Assembly: GCF_046614675.1 (NCBI RefSeq)
Contig: NZ_JBKKJT010000002.1
Location: forward strand, 763,795-827,794
Direction: 5' to 3'
Length of the DNA: 64,000 nt
DNA from: Chryseobacterium cupriresistens
GTDB taxonomy: Bacteria; Bacteroidota; Bacteroidia; Flavobacteriales; Weeksellaceae
Part shown: positions 1 to 7,512 of the stretch, in pieces
Layout of the letters: the number at the start of each line of letters is the position of its first letter
How positions within the stretch are numbered: the stretch's first letter is position 1
Made by a program: the position numbers and the translations under genes
The notes under the pieces: model-generated
Told to the model about the DNA's origin: nothing
The model's database searches: none
Seen by the model: the letters and a program-made list of their open reading frames with translations, nothing else

Positions 1-451
1 TTACAACTGCTTTATTACATTTATAGCCGCCAATAGTAGAAGTGCTTTTATTATCAATTTGCCAGTCAAGTTTATCAGGACTCTCATAGGTGTAATAATT
101 TCTCCCTAAATAATTTGATATATAGGTTTTGTTTTCATCCTTATATACATTATGCTTTACCTTAGATTTCGGAAGAGAGCCGGGATCAACAATATTTCCG
201 GTCTTCATTGCGTCTTCCAGTTTTTTCCCAAAACCATCCACTGCAGCCTTATAATTTTCACTATAATATATAGATTTTTTGCCATTAGTGAGTAATACCA
301 TAGGCTCATTAATTGTAGATAATTTATCCAAAGTATCTTGTACAAAATTATATTTATACTTTACTTCGATTTCCGAATAATCTTTTTTTTCTTGACCTTT
401 CACATAGTTAAAACAAAGAAATAACAAAAAAATTCTAAAAAGTGGTTTCAT
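1..451 (-). CDS. GLPGLI family protein, N-terminal part (cut by window edge)
   Basis: The gene reads leftward out of the window, so only about 150 N-terminal residues are visible. The start at 449-451 opens a hydrophobic signal peptide (MKPLFRIFLLFLCF) followed by a mature part beginning around QEKKDYSEIEVKYKYNFVQD. The pattern of an early beta strand, the stretch LTNGKKSIYYSE and then GGYKCNKAVV resembles the GLPGLI family of Bacteroidota, secreted or periplasmic proteins of unknown function. The diagnostic GLPGLI motif lies outside the window, so the family call rests on the N-terminal half and on comparison with the complete member at 6575-7429. A small secreted protein lies just upstream. 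Confidence 0.65.
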   Translation of the reverse strand, partial: MKPLFRIFLLFLCFNYVKGQEKKDYSEIEVKYKYNFVQDTLDKLSTINEPMVLLTNGKKSIYYSENYKAAVDGFGKKLEDAMKTGNIVDPGSLPKSKVKHNVYKDENKTYISNYLGRNYYTYESPDKLDWQIDNKSTSTIGGYKCNKAVV

Positions 452-510
452 AGGTACTCAAAATATTATAATTAAATAGGCTGTTAAAAGACAGCCTATT
501 ATTTTTTTCA

Positions 511-780
511 TTACGTCATTGGATTTTCATAACTGGAATGTCCACAATCTTGATTGTTATACATTTCCCATTCGTTGTAAAGGCAATCACTTGAATCAAA
601 TTCAGAATCAAAAACTGTTTGATAAGTAGTTCCACAAATAGTTTTGATAGTCACCAAATACCTTGTAAAGGCTGCAATTTGCTGTTTTTCCTTTTTTGAC
701 TCTAATTTGTTAGAAGTGCTTTCTTTAGCACAAACAAGTCCAGCAACCATAAATGCTGAAAGTAATAATACTTTTTTCAT
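511..780 (-). CDS. small secreted protein, unknown function
   Basis: An 89-residue protein with a clear signal peptide (MKKVLLLSAFMVAGLVCA) and a short polar mature part of about 70 residues. The mature part has three cysteines (in KTICGTTY, SDCLYN and NQDCGHS); any disulfide pairing is unknown. It lies 59 bases upstream of the truncated GLPGLI gene on the same strand and is probably co-transcribed with it. Short secreted peptides beside GLPGLI genes recur in this window, since the member at 6575 follows a GG-leader peptide. This one lacks a double-glycine leader. I do not recognise a family. Confidence 0.6.
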   Translation of the reverse strand: MKKVLLLSAFMVAGLVCAKESTSNKLESKKEKQQIAAFTRYLVTIKTICGTTYQTVFDSEFDSSDCLYNEWEMYNNQDCGHSSYENPMT

Positions 781-995
781 AATTATGTTTTTTAAATATT
801 TAACAATTTAAATATAAAATTATTTTTTTAATCACCAAATATGGAAAACCGTAAGGATATTAAAAAGATTTTAAGTCTTGTTTAAAGCTCCTTTAAATAC
901 TCTTTGAAATAAAACTATTATCCAATAAAAATTCGGCGGGTATAGTAATATTTTTTATACTTTTGGTTTTGCCCATTATATTGAACAGATAAGTT

Positions 996-1571
996 TTAGT
1001 TTGATTTTTTATTATCAATTTCTTCTAAATGCTTTTTAACTGAATTGACATTTTCTTCTGTAAGCTTGCCATAGCCATGGTCTCTGATTTGGCTTAATTG
1101 TAATTTTGATATTTCATCTTGCTTATCTTTATTTTTCAATAAATGATCCCGCAACGAAATATAATCCTGGGCAGAGTATACTTCATCTTTTAAAAATTCT
1201 GAAATATTTTTATTTTCTCCGACACATCCCAAAGTATATTTCATCATTAAAGGATTGTTATAATAGAAAGTATAGATATCTAAGAATCTTTTATCATTTC
1301 TTTTAAATAGCTCCTTGGCGGAATAAACCCTTAACGCATTGCTGCCATTCATCGCATAGTAATAGAGCTCATCATTACTTGCTGTTTTAGCAATTTTTTT
1401 AAATTGATTATAAATCTTACTTTCTTCACCTCCATAACCAATATGGGAGGACTCAGCATAAGAAAGAGTACTTAAAGGCTGTGCCAGTTTTTTTACTGTA
1501 TCAGAAACCTGGGCATTATATCCTGTGTAAATAAAAGTGATTAAAAATCCATAAAAATATTTATTCTTCAT
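996..1571 (-). CDS. exported hypothetical protein
   Basis: A 191-residue protein with a signal peptide at residues 1-20 (MKNKYFYGFLITFIYTGYNA). The mature part is largely helical and charged, with phrases such as SYAESSHIGYGGEES and ALRVYSAKELFKRNDKRF that suggest HEAT- or ARM-like helical hairpins rather than an enzyme. No catalytic motif is seen. It stands alone on the minus strand, with 215 bases to the next gene downstream and 195 bases upstream. Function unknown. Confidence 0.6.
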   Translation of the reverse strand: MKNKYFYGFLITFIYTGYNAQVSDTVKKLAQPLSTLSYAESSHIGYGGEESKIYNQFKKIAKTASNDELYYYAMNGSNALRVYSAKELFKRNDKRFLDIYTFYYNNPLMMKYTLGCVGENKNISEFLKDEVYSAQDYISLRDHLLKNKDKQDEISKLQLSQIRDHGYGKLTEENVNSVKKHLEEIDNKKSN

Positions 1572-1766
1572 TATTTATAAATAATATCTAAAGTTAATAA
1601 AATAACTGAAGATATATTATTACAGTATATTTCTCAACGAAAACCTTCCGGATCTTGCAGGACGGGAAGTTGGTTTCTGAGTTAATAATTAAAAAATAAA
1701 AATGTAGCTACAATTATTTATAAGAATATTCAATATTGCTCCATAAAACCTGATCTCCTGTTTTGA

Positions 1767-2276
1767 TCATTTCAGAAGGTTTGGAGAATATATTACCGAA
1801 AATATTTTCGTATTGAGTTGTTCCAAAATGAGAACTTTTGGTAATTTAACGTATCTGTACGTTCTTTTTAAGGTGAATGAAGAAGTGTCTTTATGGAAAT
1901 CACCAATGTAAGTTGGTTTATTATTGTTGTTCTCTTTGATCAGTACAGAATCATTCGCGATGGTAAAACTGTAAGCAAAATCTGTAGATGAGGTTTCTGA
2001 GAATAACCTGATCGTTTTGTTTTTAAGATCAAGATTTATTTTTTCCCATGCAGGTTCCTGGTATAGGCTCCAGTAATCGGTAAGGTAAGATTCATCCGGA
2101 GTAGATTTTTCTCCTTTTGATCCTTTGTACAAAACCGTATTTTTTACAGTATAACTTTTAAATTGAAACGAGTAAACATTTTTATCAACAGGTCTCGGAT
2201 CATCAATTATATTGTCGTTGTTTTCACACGATATTAATGACAATGCCATTATCAGGGCATAAAAAGAGTATTTCAT
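1767..2276 (-). CDS. lipoprotein, unknown function
   Basis: I place the start at 2276, giving 169 residues, because this methionine begins a standard lipoprotein signal (MKYSFYALIMALSLISCENN) with the lipobox LISC. The upstream in-frame methionine at 2303 would put nine extra residues before the signal. The mature part is beta-rich and acidic, with no recognisable catalytic motif. The hairpin at 2352-2393 upstream ends the preceding unit, so this gene is probably transcribed alone. Function unknown. Confidence 0.6.
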   Translation of the reverse strand: MKYSFYALIMALSLISCENNDNIIDDPRPVDKNVYSFQFKSYTVKNTVLYKGSKGEKSTPDESYLTDYWSLYQEPAWEKINLDLKNKTIRLFSETSSTDFAYSFTIANDSVLIKENNNNKPTYIGDFHKDTSSFTLKRTYRYVKLPKVLILEQLNTKIFSVIYSPNLLK

Positions 2277-2351
2277 GGTATATTTTATAAAAAGAAGTTT
2301 CACACCTATTTGTGAAACATATTAGAGTGGGAGTTATATCGATCAGGAATG

Positions 2352-2393
2352 AAAAGGCGAAAAGGTAAACGCGTATTTACCTTTTCGCTTTTT
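2352..2393 (-). terminator. hairpin terminator downstream of the duplicated module
   Basis: Eighteen-base arms (2352-2369 and 2376-2393) enclose the loop CGCGTA; one pair is G-T. The hairpin begins 9 bases past the stop of the minus-strand gene at 2402-2797. Stem ends rich in A and T could let it work in both directions. Confidence 0.75.
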
Positions 2394-2401
2394 GACTTAA
2401 T

Positions 2402-2797
2402 TTATTTCCCAAAATATATCTGATCCTGCTTCTGTTGTTCATTATAAATGATCTGGAAGCTGACAGGCATATATTGGTAAAGAAGTTTCCAATGTTGGAT
2501 CTTTGCGTGTTTCTTGAAGCTTTCGAAAGATCTTACAAACAGGTTTTCAATCATGGTTCTTACATAAGAATTCCCGTTTCTGTAGATCCAGTCCATCAAC
2601 TTGATGTGATGGGCAATGATATTGATCTTCGATTCCTGCAGCAGGTGCTTCAGATAATTCACGGTAGCCTGCATGATCCCTGCGAAATTGTCCTGTACAG
2701 ACAGCTGGGTGATTTCATTGCGAAGTGGCGGATAGAAAAATTTTAAGTATTCAACAGCTATTTTTTGATTAATAGTTTGCATTTGTACTTTCATCAT
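2402..2797 (-). CDS. helical protein, second copy of a duplicated pair (DUF7674-like)
   Basis: A 131-residue all-helical protein without signal peptide. I chose the methionine at 2797 (MMKVQMQTINQK), because the in-frame methionine at 2845 almost touches the upstream stop and adds sequence absent from the paralogue. It aligns with the protein at 3063-3419 through the core LMDWIYRNG...MIENLFVRSFESF, which matches KMDKIYTDG...AIETTFIYSLDNC. The core recalls flavobacterial proteins grouped under DUF7674, but that name is from memory. Each copy is preceded by a gene for a small membrane protein, so the pair appears to be a unit that was duplicated in tandem. Function unknown. Confidence 0.6.
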   Translation of the reverse strand: MMKVQMQTINQKIAVEYLKFFYPPLRNEITQLSVQDNFAGIMQATVNYLKHLLQESKINIIAHHIKLMDWIYRNGNSYVRTMIENLFVRSFESFKKHAKIQHWKLLYQYMPVSFQIIYNEQQKQDQIYFGK

Positions 2798-2848
2798 AAT
2801 TAAGAATTTTTCAAACACTTTATATTGCAGCGAAATGTATACCAAAAT

Positions 2849-2980
2849 TTAAAGACAGGCAGCAAAAATAAATACTCCGACGATCACAGCGATGTGAGTG
2901 AGTAATATTTCTGCATTGTGCCTGTTAGTAGTGGTTTTCCAGGTTTTCCAGTCTGAAATTCTTCTGATTTTATTTTTCAT
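2849..2980 (-). CDS. small single-pass membrane protein of the duplicated module
   Basis: A 43-residue frame read from the minus strand. The N-terminal 20 residues are basic (KNKIRRISDWKTWK), and a single hydrophobic helix follows near residues 25-43 (ILLTHIAVIVGVFIFAACL), ending at the C-terminus. It lies between two genes of the same strand and ends 51 bases before the start I chose for the downstream helical protein. The same arrangement of small membrane protein then helical protein occurs just upstream at 3431-3595 and 3063-3419, which supports it being a real gene. Function unknown. Confidence 0.5.
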   Translation of the reverse strand: MKNKIRRISDWKTWKTTTNRHNAEILLTHIAVIVGVFIFAACL

Positions 2981-3062
2981 AATCTATTGATTGTGAGTTA
3001 TTTTTATTTTTGTTTAATTTAAACACTTTGTAATGAAACGGATAAAAAATGTAACAAAACGG

Positions 3063-3419
3063 TTATATGCCGTGAGTGTAAATTTGTCTTGAATATACTT
3101 TCTGAAGGTTGGCAGAAATGTGACTAAAAATCACTTTTCTGTATTCCTCAGTGCAGAAAGCAGTACAATTGTCCAGAGAATAGATAAAGGTTGTCTCAAT
3201 TGCATTCTTTAATACTGTATCTCCGTCAGTGTAAATTTTGTCCATTTTCTGTAAACTCCTGAACAGCAGATTTCTGTCATTCTGTCGGATCATATTTTTA
3301 ATACGTTCCGTAAAAGTGCGGATAATGCTGTATGAGTTTTGAATTTTGATTTCCTGTACATCTTTTTCAAAGTCGGGAACCACGTCGGTGATTTCCTTTA
3401 CGGCTTGTAAATAGTTCAT
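3063..3419 (-). CDS. helical protein, first copy of a duplicated pair (DUF7674-like)
   Basis: A 118-residue soluble all-helical protein. Its central stretch (KMDKIYTDGDTVLKNAIETT) matches the paralogue at 2402-2797 in spacing and in the IY..G and IE..F residues. It follows the small membrane protein at 3431-3595 with an 11-base gap, so the two are almost certainly co-transcribed. No enzymatic motif is visible. The size and helical bundle would suit a small adaptor or regulatory protein that works at the membrane with its neighbour, but that is inference. Confidence 0.65.
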   Translation of the reverse strand: MNYLQAVKEITDVVPDFEKDVQEIKIQNSYSIIRTFTERIKNMIRQNDRNLLFRSLQKMDKIYTDGDTVLKNAIETTFIYSLDNCTAFCTEEYRKVIFSHISANLQKVYSRQIYTHGI

Positions 3420-3430
3420 CGTATTATATT

Positions 3431-3595
3431 TTAATGGTGATAGTGTTCTAGCATTTTGATGAAGGCACCAAAAATGAAAATGGTTAAAAAAGCAAAAAAG
3501 AGCATATGATAGGGTTTAAGCCATTTCGGAGTTGCAGGTCCTTTGCTTTTTAACCTTCTGAGCTTGTCGAGTCTGTTTAAAGTCTTTAAGTCCAT
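3431..3595 (-). CDS. small single-pass membrane protein of the duplicated module
   Basis: A 54-residue frame with a strongly basic N-terminus (MDLKTLNRLDKLRRLKSKG), a transmembrane helix near residues 29-46 (MLFFAFLTIFIFGAFI) and a histidine-rich end (EHYHH). It is 11 bases upstream of the helical protein at 3063-3419. Its relationship with the 43-residue protein at 2849-2980 is one of arrangement (basic head, one helix, same neighbour) more than of clear sequence identity. Function unknown. Confidence 0.55.
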   Translation of the reverse strand: MDLKTLNRLDKLRRLKSKGPATPKWLKPYHMLFFAFLTIFIFGAFIKMLEHYHH

Positions 3596-3801
3596 TTTTC
3601 TATGTTTTCAAATCATGATGCCAATGGTATTCCGATGAAAATGGAATATGATTAAAGTGTTGATATATAATGTGTTGTGATTTTATGATTAAGTTTTTTA
3701 AACAGAAAAGCTTGTCAAAATGATAAGGTTCTTATCAATTTGGAAAAAATAAAAAGACAAAAATTGCTGCTATCACACCTTATTACTAATCTGAGGACTG
3801 A

Positions 3802-3857
3802 TAATTCCCATCCTTTGGAGGGGGGCGAAAATTCAAAGAATTTTTGACGGGGTGGTT
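3802..3857. repeat. intergenic flavobacterial-type repeat with nested inverted repeats
   Basis: The stretch combines CCATCCTTTGGAGGGG with AAAATTCAAAGAATTTT and ends GACGGGGTGG. The second part is an inverted repeat with loop AAA. I recognise this combination as resembling an element scattered between genes in Chryseobacterium genomes, from memory only. The furthest upstream possible start (3852) of the following gene falls inside it, which argues against that start. Confidence 0.5.
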
Positions 3858-3914
3858 AAAAGAGAGTGTTATAAAATGACATTTTTTAAGTTTCGCAGAA
3901 AGAATAAGAATGAA

Positions 3915-3922
3915 TATCTTTG
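3915..3922 (+). promoter_or_regulatory. Bacteroidota -7 promoter box (TATCTTTG)
   Basis: It matches the TAnnTTTG consensus of the Bacteroidota primary sigma factor and lies 20 bases before the ATG at 3942. It therefore supports 3942 over 3852 as the start of the nucleoid-associated protein gene. Confidence 0.6.
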
Positions 3923-3941
3923 CAGTCCAAATATTCAGAAA

Positions 3942-4955
3942 ATGTTTTCAAAAATAATAGTACACAGAGTCGGAAATAAGATCAACGGAGATTCGCTGAC
4001 ACTTTCCCAGGAGGAGTTGAAGTTGGAAGAAGGAATGGCAGAAATGCTTGAAGACTACTTTTTAGGTTCTTTTAAATCGGAAGAAACCTTCCATTTTTAC
4101 AGTGACACTTATCTGGTGAATAATCCGGTTTACAGTGCCGTATCTGAAATTTTTGATGATAAATCCAAGTTTATCTGGGAATCTGAGAATATTGCCAAAC
4201 ATCTTTTCGAGGCTGCTGAGAACCCGAGAGTTCAGAGTGGAGAGCTTTTCATCGTACTTTTCGAAGATGAAAGCGACCGTCCGGACAGAGTGGATAAAAT
4301 CGGGATTTTTAAAACGGAGAAGAGAGAATCTTTCCTGAAAATCAATCCTGCTGAAGAGACATTTGATATTGAAAAAGATCAGGGAATAGGTTTGTCTAAA
4401 ATTGATAAGGCTGCTTTGATCTACAACAACAATAAAGAAACAGGATATGTACTTTCTGTAGTTGATAACAACAAAAACGGGGATATGTACTACTGGTTCG
4501 AAGATTTCCTGAAAGTAAAACAGCGTGATGACGAATATTTCCACACGCAGGAAGCCCTGATGGTGTATAAAGATTATATCACCAAACAACTTCCTCAGGA
4601 ATTTGAAGTTTCCAAAGCAGACCAGGCAGATTTCCTGAATAAGTCGATCAATTTCTTTAAGGAAAAAGAAGAATTTAAGCTGGATGAATTTGCCAGTGAA
4701 GTCTTGGGAGATGAGCATGTGATTGAAAGTTTCGTGAACTTTAAAACAGACTACGAACAGGACATGCAGGTGAATATTGCTGAAGAGTTCCCGATCAGTG
4801 AAGCGGCGGTAAAAAAGACTCAGAGACACTTTAAAAGTATTATTAAATTAGATAAAAACTTCCATATCTACATCCACGGAGACCGACAGAAAATTGAAAT
4901 GGGTGAGGATGATAAAGGAAAATATTACAGACTTTATTTCGAAAAAGAGGTATAA
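3942..4955 (+). CDS. nucleoid-associated protein (NdpA/YejK family)
   Basis: A 337-residue soluble protein of the NdpA (37 kDa nucleoid-associated protein) family. Family features are the N-terminal IIVHRVGNK, the acidic segment ELFIVLFEDE around the first third, and the C-terminal part with FKSIIKLDKNFHIYIHG followed by a glycine-bearing beta hairpin (GKYYRLYF). Family members associate with the nucleoid in Gammaproteobacteria; the role in Bacteroidota is less clear, and homologues also occur near defence genes. The reading frame is open back to 3852, but I start at 3942, because a promoter box and a dispersed repeat lie inside the extension. Flanking genes give no pathway hint. Confidence 0.8.
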   Translation: MFSKIIVHRVGNKINGDSLTLSQEELKLEEGMAEMLEDYFLGSFKSEETFHFYSDTYLVNNPVYSAVSEIFDDKSKFIWESENIAKHLFEAAENPRVQSGELFIVLFEDESDRPDRVDKIGIFKTEKRESFLKINPAEETFDIEKDQGIGLSKIDKAALIYNNNKETGYVLSVVDNNKNGDMYYWFEDFLKVKQRDDEYFHTQEALMVYKDYITKQLPQEFEVSKADQADFLNKSINFFKEKEEFKLDEFASEVLGDEHVIESFVNFKTDYEQDMQVNIAEEFPISEAAVKKTQRHFKSIIKLDKNFHIYIHGDRQKIEMGEDDKGKYYRLYFEKEV

Positions 4956-5016
4956 AAAGAAGTCTCCGGTTCCATAATAATATCATAACTTTATTGCTGA
5001 TTACAAAATAACAGCT

Positions 5017-5979
5017 ATGAAATTGATGATCATTTTCTGGGGAGCTTTTCTCTTCTTTTTCTATGTTCCTTTTCCAATTTTCATTTACATGATGACGGAG
5101 GAGCTGGCAACAGAACCGAGAAATTCATTAGCGGTGAGCTATGGGTATCTCGGTTTTTCTTTGTTAATATGGGGATATGTGATTATTTTCTTTATCAACA
5201 AGCTTTTCATTACAACTTTTAAAGAGAAAAATACGATCCGGTCCATTGTACAGAACGGAATTCCAAGAGAAGCGGGAATCATTGATTATAAACTCCTCAA
5301 ATACATTCCTAAAAAAAACATGAATCTCATTCAGGTCGGGCTTTCATTTCCCAATCTCAGCAATACGGTGATAGAACATACAATGATGTTTCATGATTCC
5401 AGACCGCAGGAGAGAAGATTTGATGTAGGAAACAAAATCAAGGTACTGCTGAATCCTAAGGTATCACAGGAACCCTATTTTATTTTAAGTGATCAGAAAG
5501 TAGGATTCAATACATCAGGAATGATTTTACGAATCGTATTTCTTGTATTATTGATTGCTTATGTTATTGGCTTATACTCTTATTTCTATTGGAGAGAATC
5601 TTTTGATTTCGGCTGGAGGTTTCTGACATTCATGCACCCGATTATTTTCAGCGGGGTGATGACCATTATTTATGTCCTGGTTTTTCAGCTTATTTTCGGG
5701 AAGTTTTTAAAAAATACAAAAGAAGAACGTATTCTTTTTTCAGGAAGAAATGCTGAAGCCAATATTATCAGTGTAAGCCAGACAGGCCTTACAGTGAACG
5801 ATCAGCCACAAATCATGTTTCAGGTAAGTTTTAAAGATTTCAGAGGGACTGAACATATTGCTGTTTATAAGAAAATTGTGAGTCTTTTAAAGCTTTCTTC
5901 CATTCCTCAACAAGGAACTATTGAGATCATGTATGATGAGAATGATCCGAAGAAGATTATGATTCCCAGAGGGTTGTAG
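5017..5979 (+). CDS. membrane protein with two tandem DUF3592-like halves
   Basis: A 320-residue protein that appears internally duplicated. Each half has two transmembrane helices (about residues 1-25 and 40-65, then 168-190 and 205-230) followed by a soluble beta domain. The domains run from GIPREAGIIDYKL to IKVLLNPKVSQEP in the first half, and from GRNAEANIISVSQ to IEIMYDENDPKK in the second. The sequence of G..A.I, a central strand pair and a closing V.Y(D/N)P.(N/D)P is the DUF3592 pattern. Function is unknown. It lies 61 bases after the nucleoid-associated gene and may be co-transcribed with it, although the products suggest no shared role. Confidence 0.6.
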   Translation: MKLMIIFWGAFLFFFYVPFPIFIYMMTEELATEPRNSLAVSYGYLGFSLLIWGYVIIFFINKLFITTFKEKNTIRSIVQNGIPREAGIIDYKLLKYIPKKNMNLIQVGLSFPNLSNTVIEHTMMFHDSRPQERRFDVGNKIKVLLNPKVSQEPYFILSDQKVGFNTSGMILRIVFLVLLIAYVIGLYSYFYWRESFDFGWRFLTFMHPIIFSGVMTIIYVLVFQLIFGKFLKNTKEERILFSGRNAEANIISVSQTGLTVNDQPQIMFQVSFKDFRGTEHIAVYKKIVSLLKLSSIPQQGTIEIMYDENDPKKIMIPRGL

Positions 5980-6300
5980 AGAGTAAAAGACAAAACAGCA
6001 AAAAGCAAAAACGCTAAATCTGATAATAATACATCAGAACAAATACATATTTTCAGACTTTAGATGTAAAGTTTCTGTTTGACATTGACTATTTAACATA
6101 TAAAAAAATCTCCAAATGCATTTTTTTAATAAATGCATTTTGTTTAAGTAACAGGATAAAAATCAATTCAATTTTATACAGAAATTTTCAAGCAAAAAAT
6201 ATTTTTTTAACAGATAAACAACTACTTAACATAACAAAAAATATCCTTCAGATGTGAGTTATTTGTATATATTTGAGACTCAATTAAAAAAACATATTTT
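5980..6300. other. AT-rich intergenic region with an inverted repeat and a promoter
   Basis: This 321-base stretch holds no convincing gene. It contains an inverted repeat at 6113-6142 (CAAATGCATTT ... AAATGCATTTTG), possibly a weak terminator of the upstream gene. The box TATATTTG at 6268-6275 lies 25 bases before the start of the GG-leader peptide gene and fits the Bacteroidota -7 consensus. Confidence 0.5.
6268..6275 (+). promoter_or_regulatory. Bacteroidota -7 promoter box (TATATTTG)
   Basis: It matches TAnnTTTG and sits 25 bases upstream of the ATG at 6301, which is normal spacing for a short leader. It would drive the GG-leader peptide and probably the GLPGLI gene behind it. Confidence 0.55.
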
Positions 6301-6507
6301 ATGAAACAATTAAAAAAATTGACTCGTGAAGATCTTAAAACTGTAAAAGGAGGTGAGGTTTGGATTGCAATTATCAAATGTGGTTTTACAGCAACGACTA
6401 CTCAAGATTGGACCGCTGAACAGGCAAATGCTTGGGTTGATGAAATTGAAAAAAATTACTGTAAAACTCCTACTTATTCTGGGTCTGATGCTCAACATTT
6501 AGCATAA
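6301..6507 (+). CDS. double-glycine leader peptide (bacteriocin-like)
   Basis: A 68-residue peptide. Residues 1-18 (MKQLKKLTREDLKTVKGG) form a typical Bacteroidota double-glycine leader of the KL(T/S)RE(D/E)LK.(I/V).GG type, which C39-family peptidase transporters cut after GG. The mature part of about 50 residues contains two cysteines (IIKCGF and NYCKTP), so one disulfide is possible. No C39 transporter, modification enzyme or immunity gene is nearby, so processing would have to occur in trans. The next gene on the strand encodes a GLPGLI protein. Antimicrobial activity is not shown by the sequence; such peptides are often annotated bacteriocin-like from the leader alone. Confidence 0.7.
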   Translation: MKQLKKLTREDLKTVKGGEVWIAIIKCGFTATTTQDWTAEQANAWVDEIEKNYCKTPTYSGSDAQHLA

Positions 6508-6574
6508 AATAAATTGAGCACTCATAGTGGAGTCATTCTGCTATATGCGTATTTATAGATTAATCATACCTCTC

Positions 6575-7429
6575 ATGAATTACCATAAAAAAATATTTCA
6601 GGTTTTAATATTCTTATACAGTGTCCTATATTATACCCAATCATACAAAGAAGATAGCTTAAGAGGTGAGTTCACGTATCGATTAAGAGCTAAGTTCGAT
6701 AAACGAACTGACAATCAATATGAAGAACTTTTCACATTACAAGTGGGAAATAAACGTGCATTTTTTGCAAGTACTATATCATTGAAAGGAGATTCGGTAA
6801 TGGAAAATTCAAGGGTTACAACAAAAAATTATGATGGAAGCATAACGCTCAGCTATAAGAAAGAAGCAGTTATTCCAAAAACAAATTTCAACTTTACAAT
6901 TATACAATCAACTGAAGATATCCAGTATTTTGATTCTGCTTTCATGTCATTACTTATGTATAAAGAACCTGTAATAAAGAATTGGAAGCTTATGAATGAG
7001 ACCAAAGCAATCAATACAATTATTTGTAAGAAGGCAGAAGTTAAGTTTAAAGGTCGTCATTGGATAGCTTGGTATTCTCCTGAAATTCCATTTCCTTATG
7101 GTCCGATGAAATTTAGCGGATTACCTGGATTAATTGTCAAAATAACAGATGATAAAGGAGATTATGATTTTGAACTTGTAAAATCTGTACCTACTTCTAA
7201 ATTAAAAGGTAAATTAGTTAATATTAGGGAAAGTCGATATACTGGAGCTACAGAAACTACACAAGCAAAATTAAAACAAGCAAAACAGAATGTAGAATCT
7301 AATGTCGCCGGTGTACTCGCTAGTTACGGTACAACTATTATACAAGGTCAAGAAATGATAAGGCAAAGACAAAAAGAACGGGAAGAAAACAAAAAATACG
7401 AAAACCCATTAGAATTAGAAAAAGATTAG
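6575..7429 (+). CDS. GLPGLI family protein
   Basis: With the start at 6575 the protein has 284 residues and opens with a signal sequence (MNYHKKIFQVLIFLYSVLYY); an in-frame ATG at 6527 would add 16 residues. The family signature is present exactly as GLPGLI, in PYGPMKFSGLPGLIVKI, after the conserved stretch WIAWYSPEIPFPYGP. The C-terminus is a charged helix rich in Q, R, E and K. GLPGLI proteins are exported, restricted to Bacteroidota and of unknown function. The gene follows the GG-leader peptide with a 67-base gap, and its stop codon lies inside the terminator hairpin at 7421-7448. Confidence 0.85.
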   Translation: MNYHKKIFQVLIFLYSVLYYTQSYKEDSLRGEFTYRLRAKFDKRTDNQYEELFTLQVGNKRAFFASTISLKGDSVMENSRVTTKNYDGSITLSYKKEAVIPKTNFNFTIIQSTEDIQYFDSAFMSLLMYKEPVIKNWKLMNETKAINTIICKKAEVKFKGRHWIAWYSPEIPFPYGPMKFSGLPGLIVKITDDKGDYDFELVKSVPTSKLKGKLVNIRESRYTGATETTQAKLKQAKQNVESNVAGVLASYGTTIIQGQEMIRQRQKEREENKKYENPLELEKD

Positions 7430-7448
7430 TAATAGCTAATCTTTTTTT
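7421..7448 (+). terminator. intrinsic terminator of the GLPGLI gene
   Basis: Nine-base arms (AAAGATTAG and CTAATCTTT) enclose a six-base loop and are followed by a T run. The stop codon of the GLPGLI gene is within the left arm. Confidence 0.75.
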
Positions 7449-7486
7449 CGTTTGCTAATATCTATTCGTTTTTTTGCCTTATTCAT

Positions 7487-7494
7487 TATCTTTG
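7487..7494 (+). promoter_or_regulatory. Bacteroidota -7 promoter box (TATCTTTG)
   Basis: It matches TAnnTTTG and ends 18 bases before the start codon at 7513. It lies directly after the terminator of the preceding unit, so the cyclase-family gene is transcribed on its own. Confidence 0.6.
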
Positions 7495-7512
7495 CTTCCT
7501 TAGCTAAATCAT

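Noticed and set aside
4062..4829. A 255-codon open frame on the minus strand
   Set aside because: It is antisense to the well-supported nucleoid-associated protein gene, has a low-complexity F/I/L-rich translation and no family resemblance.
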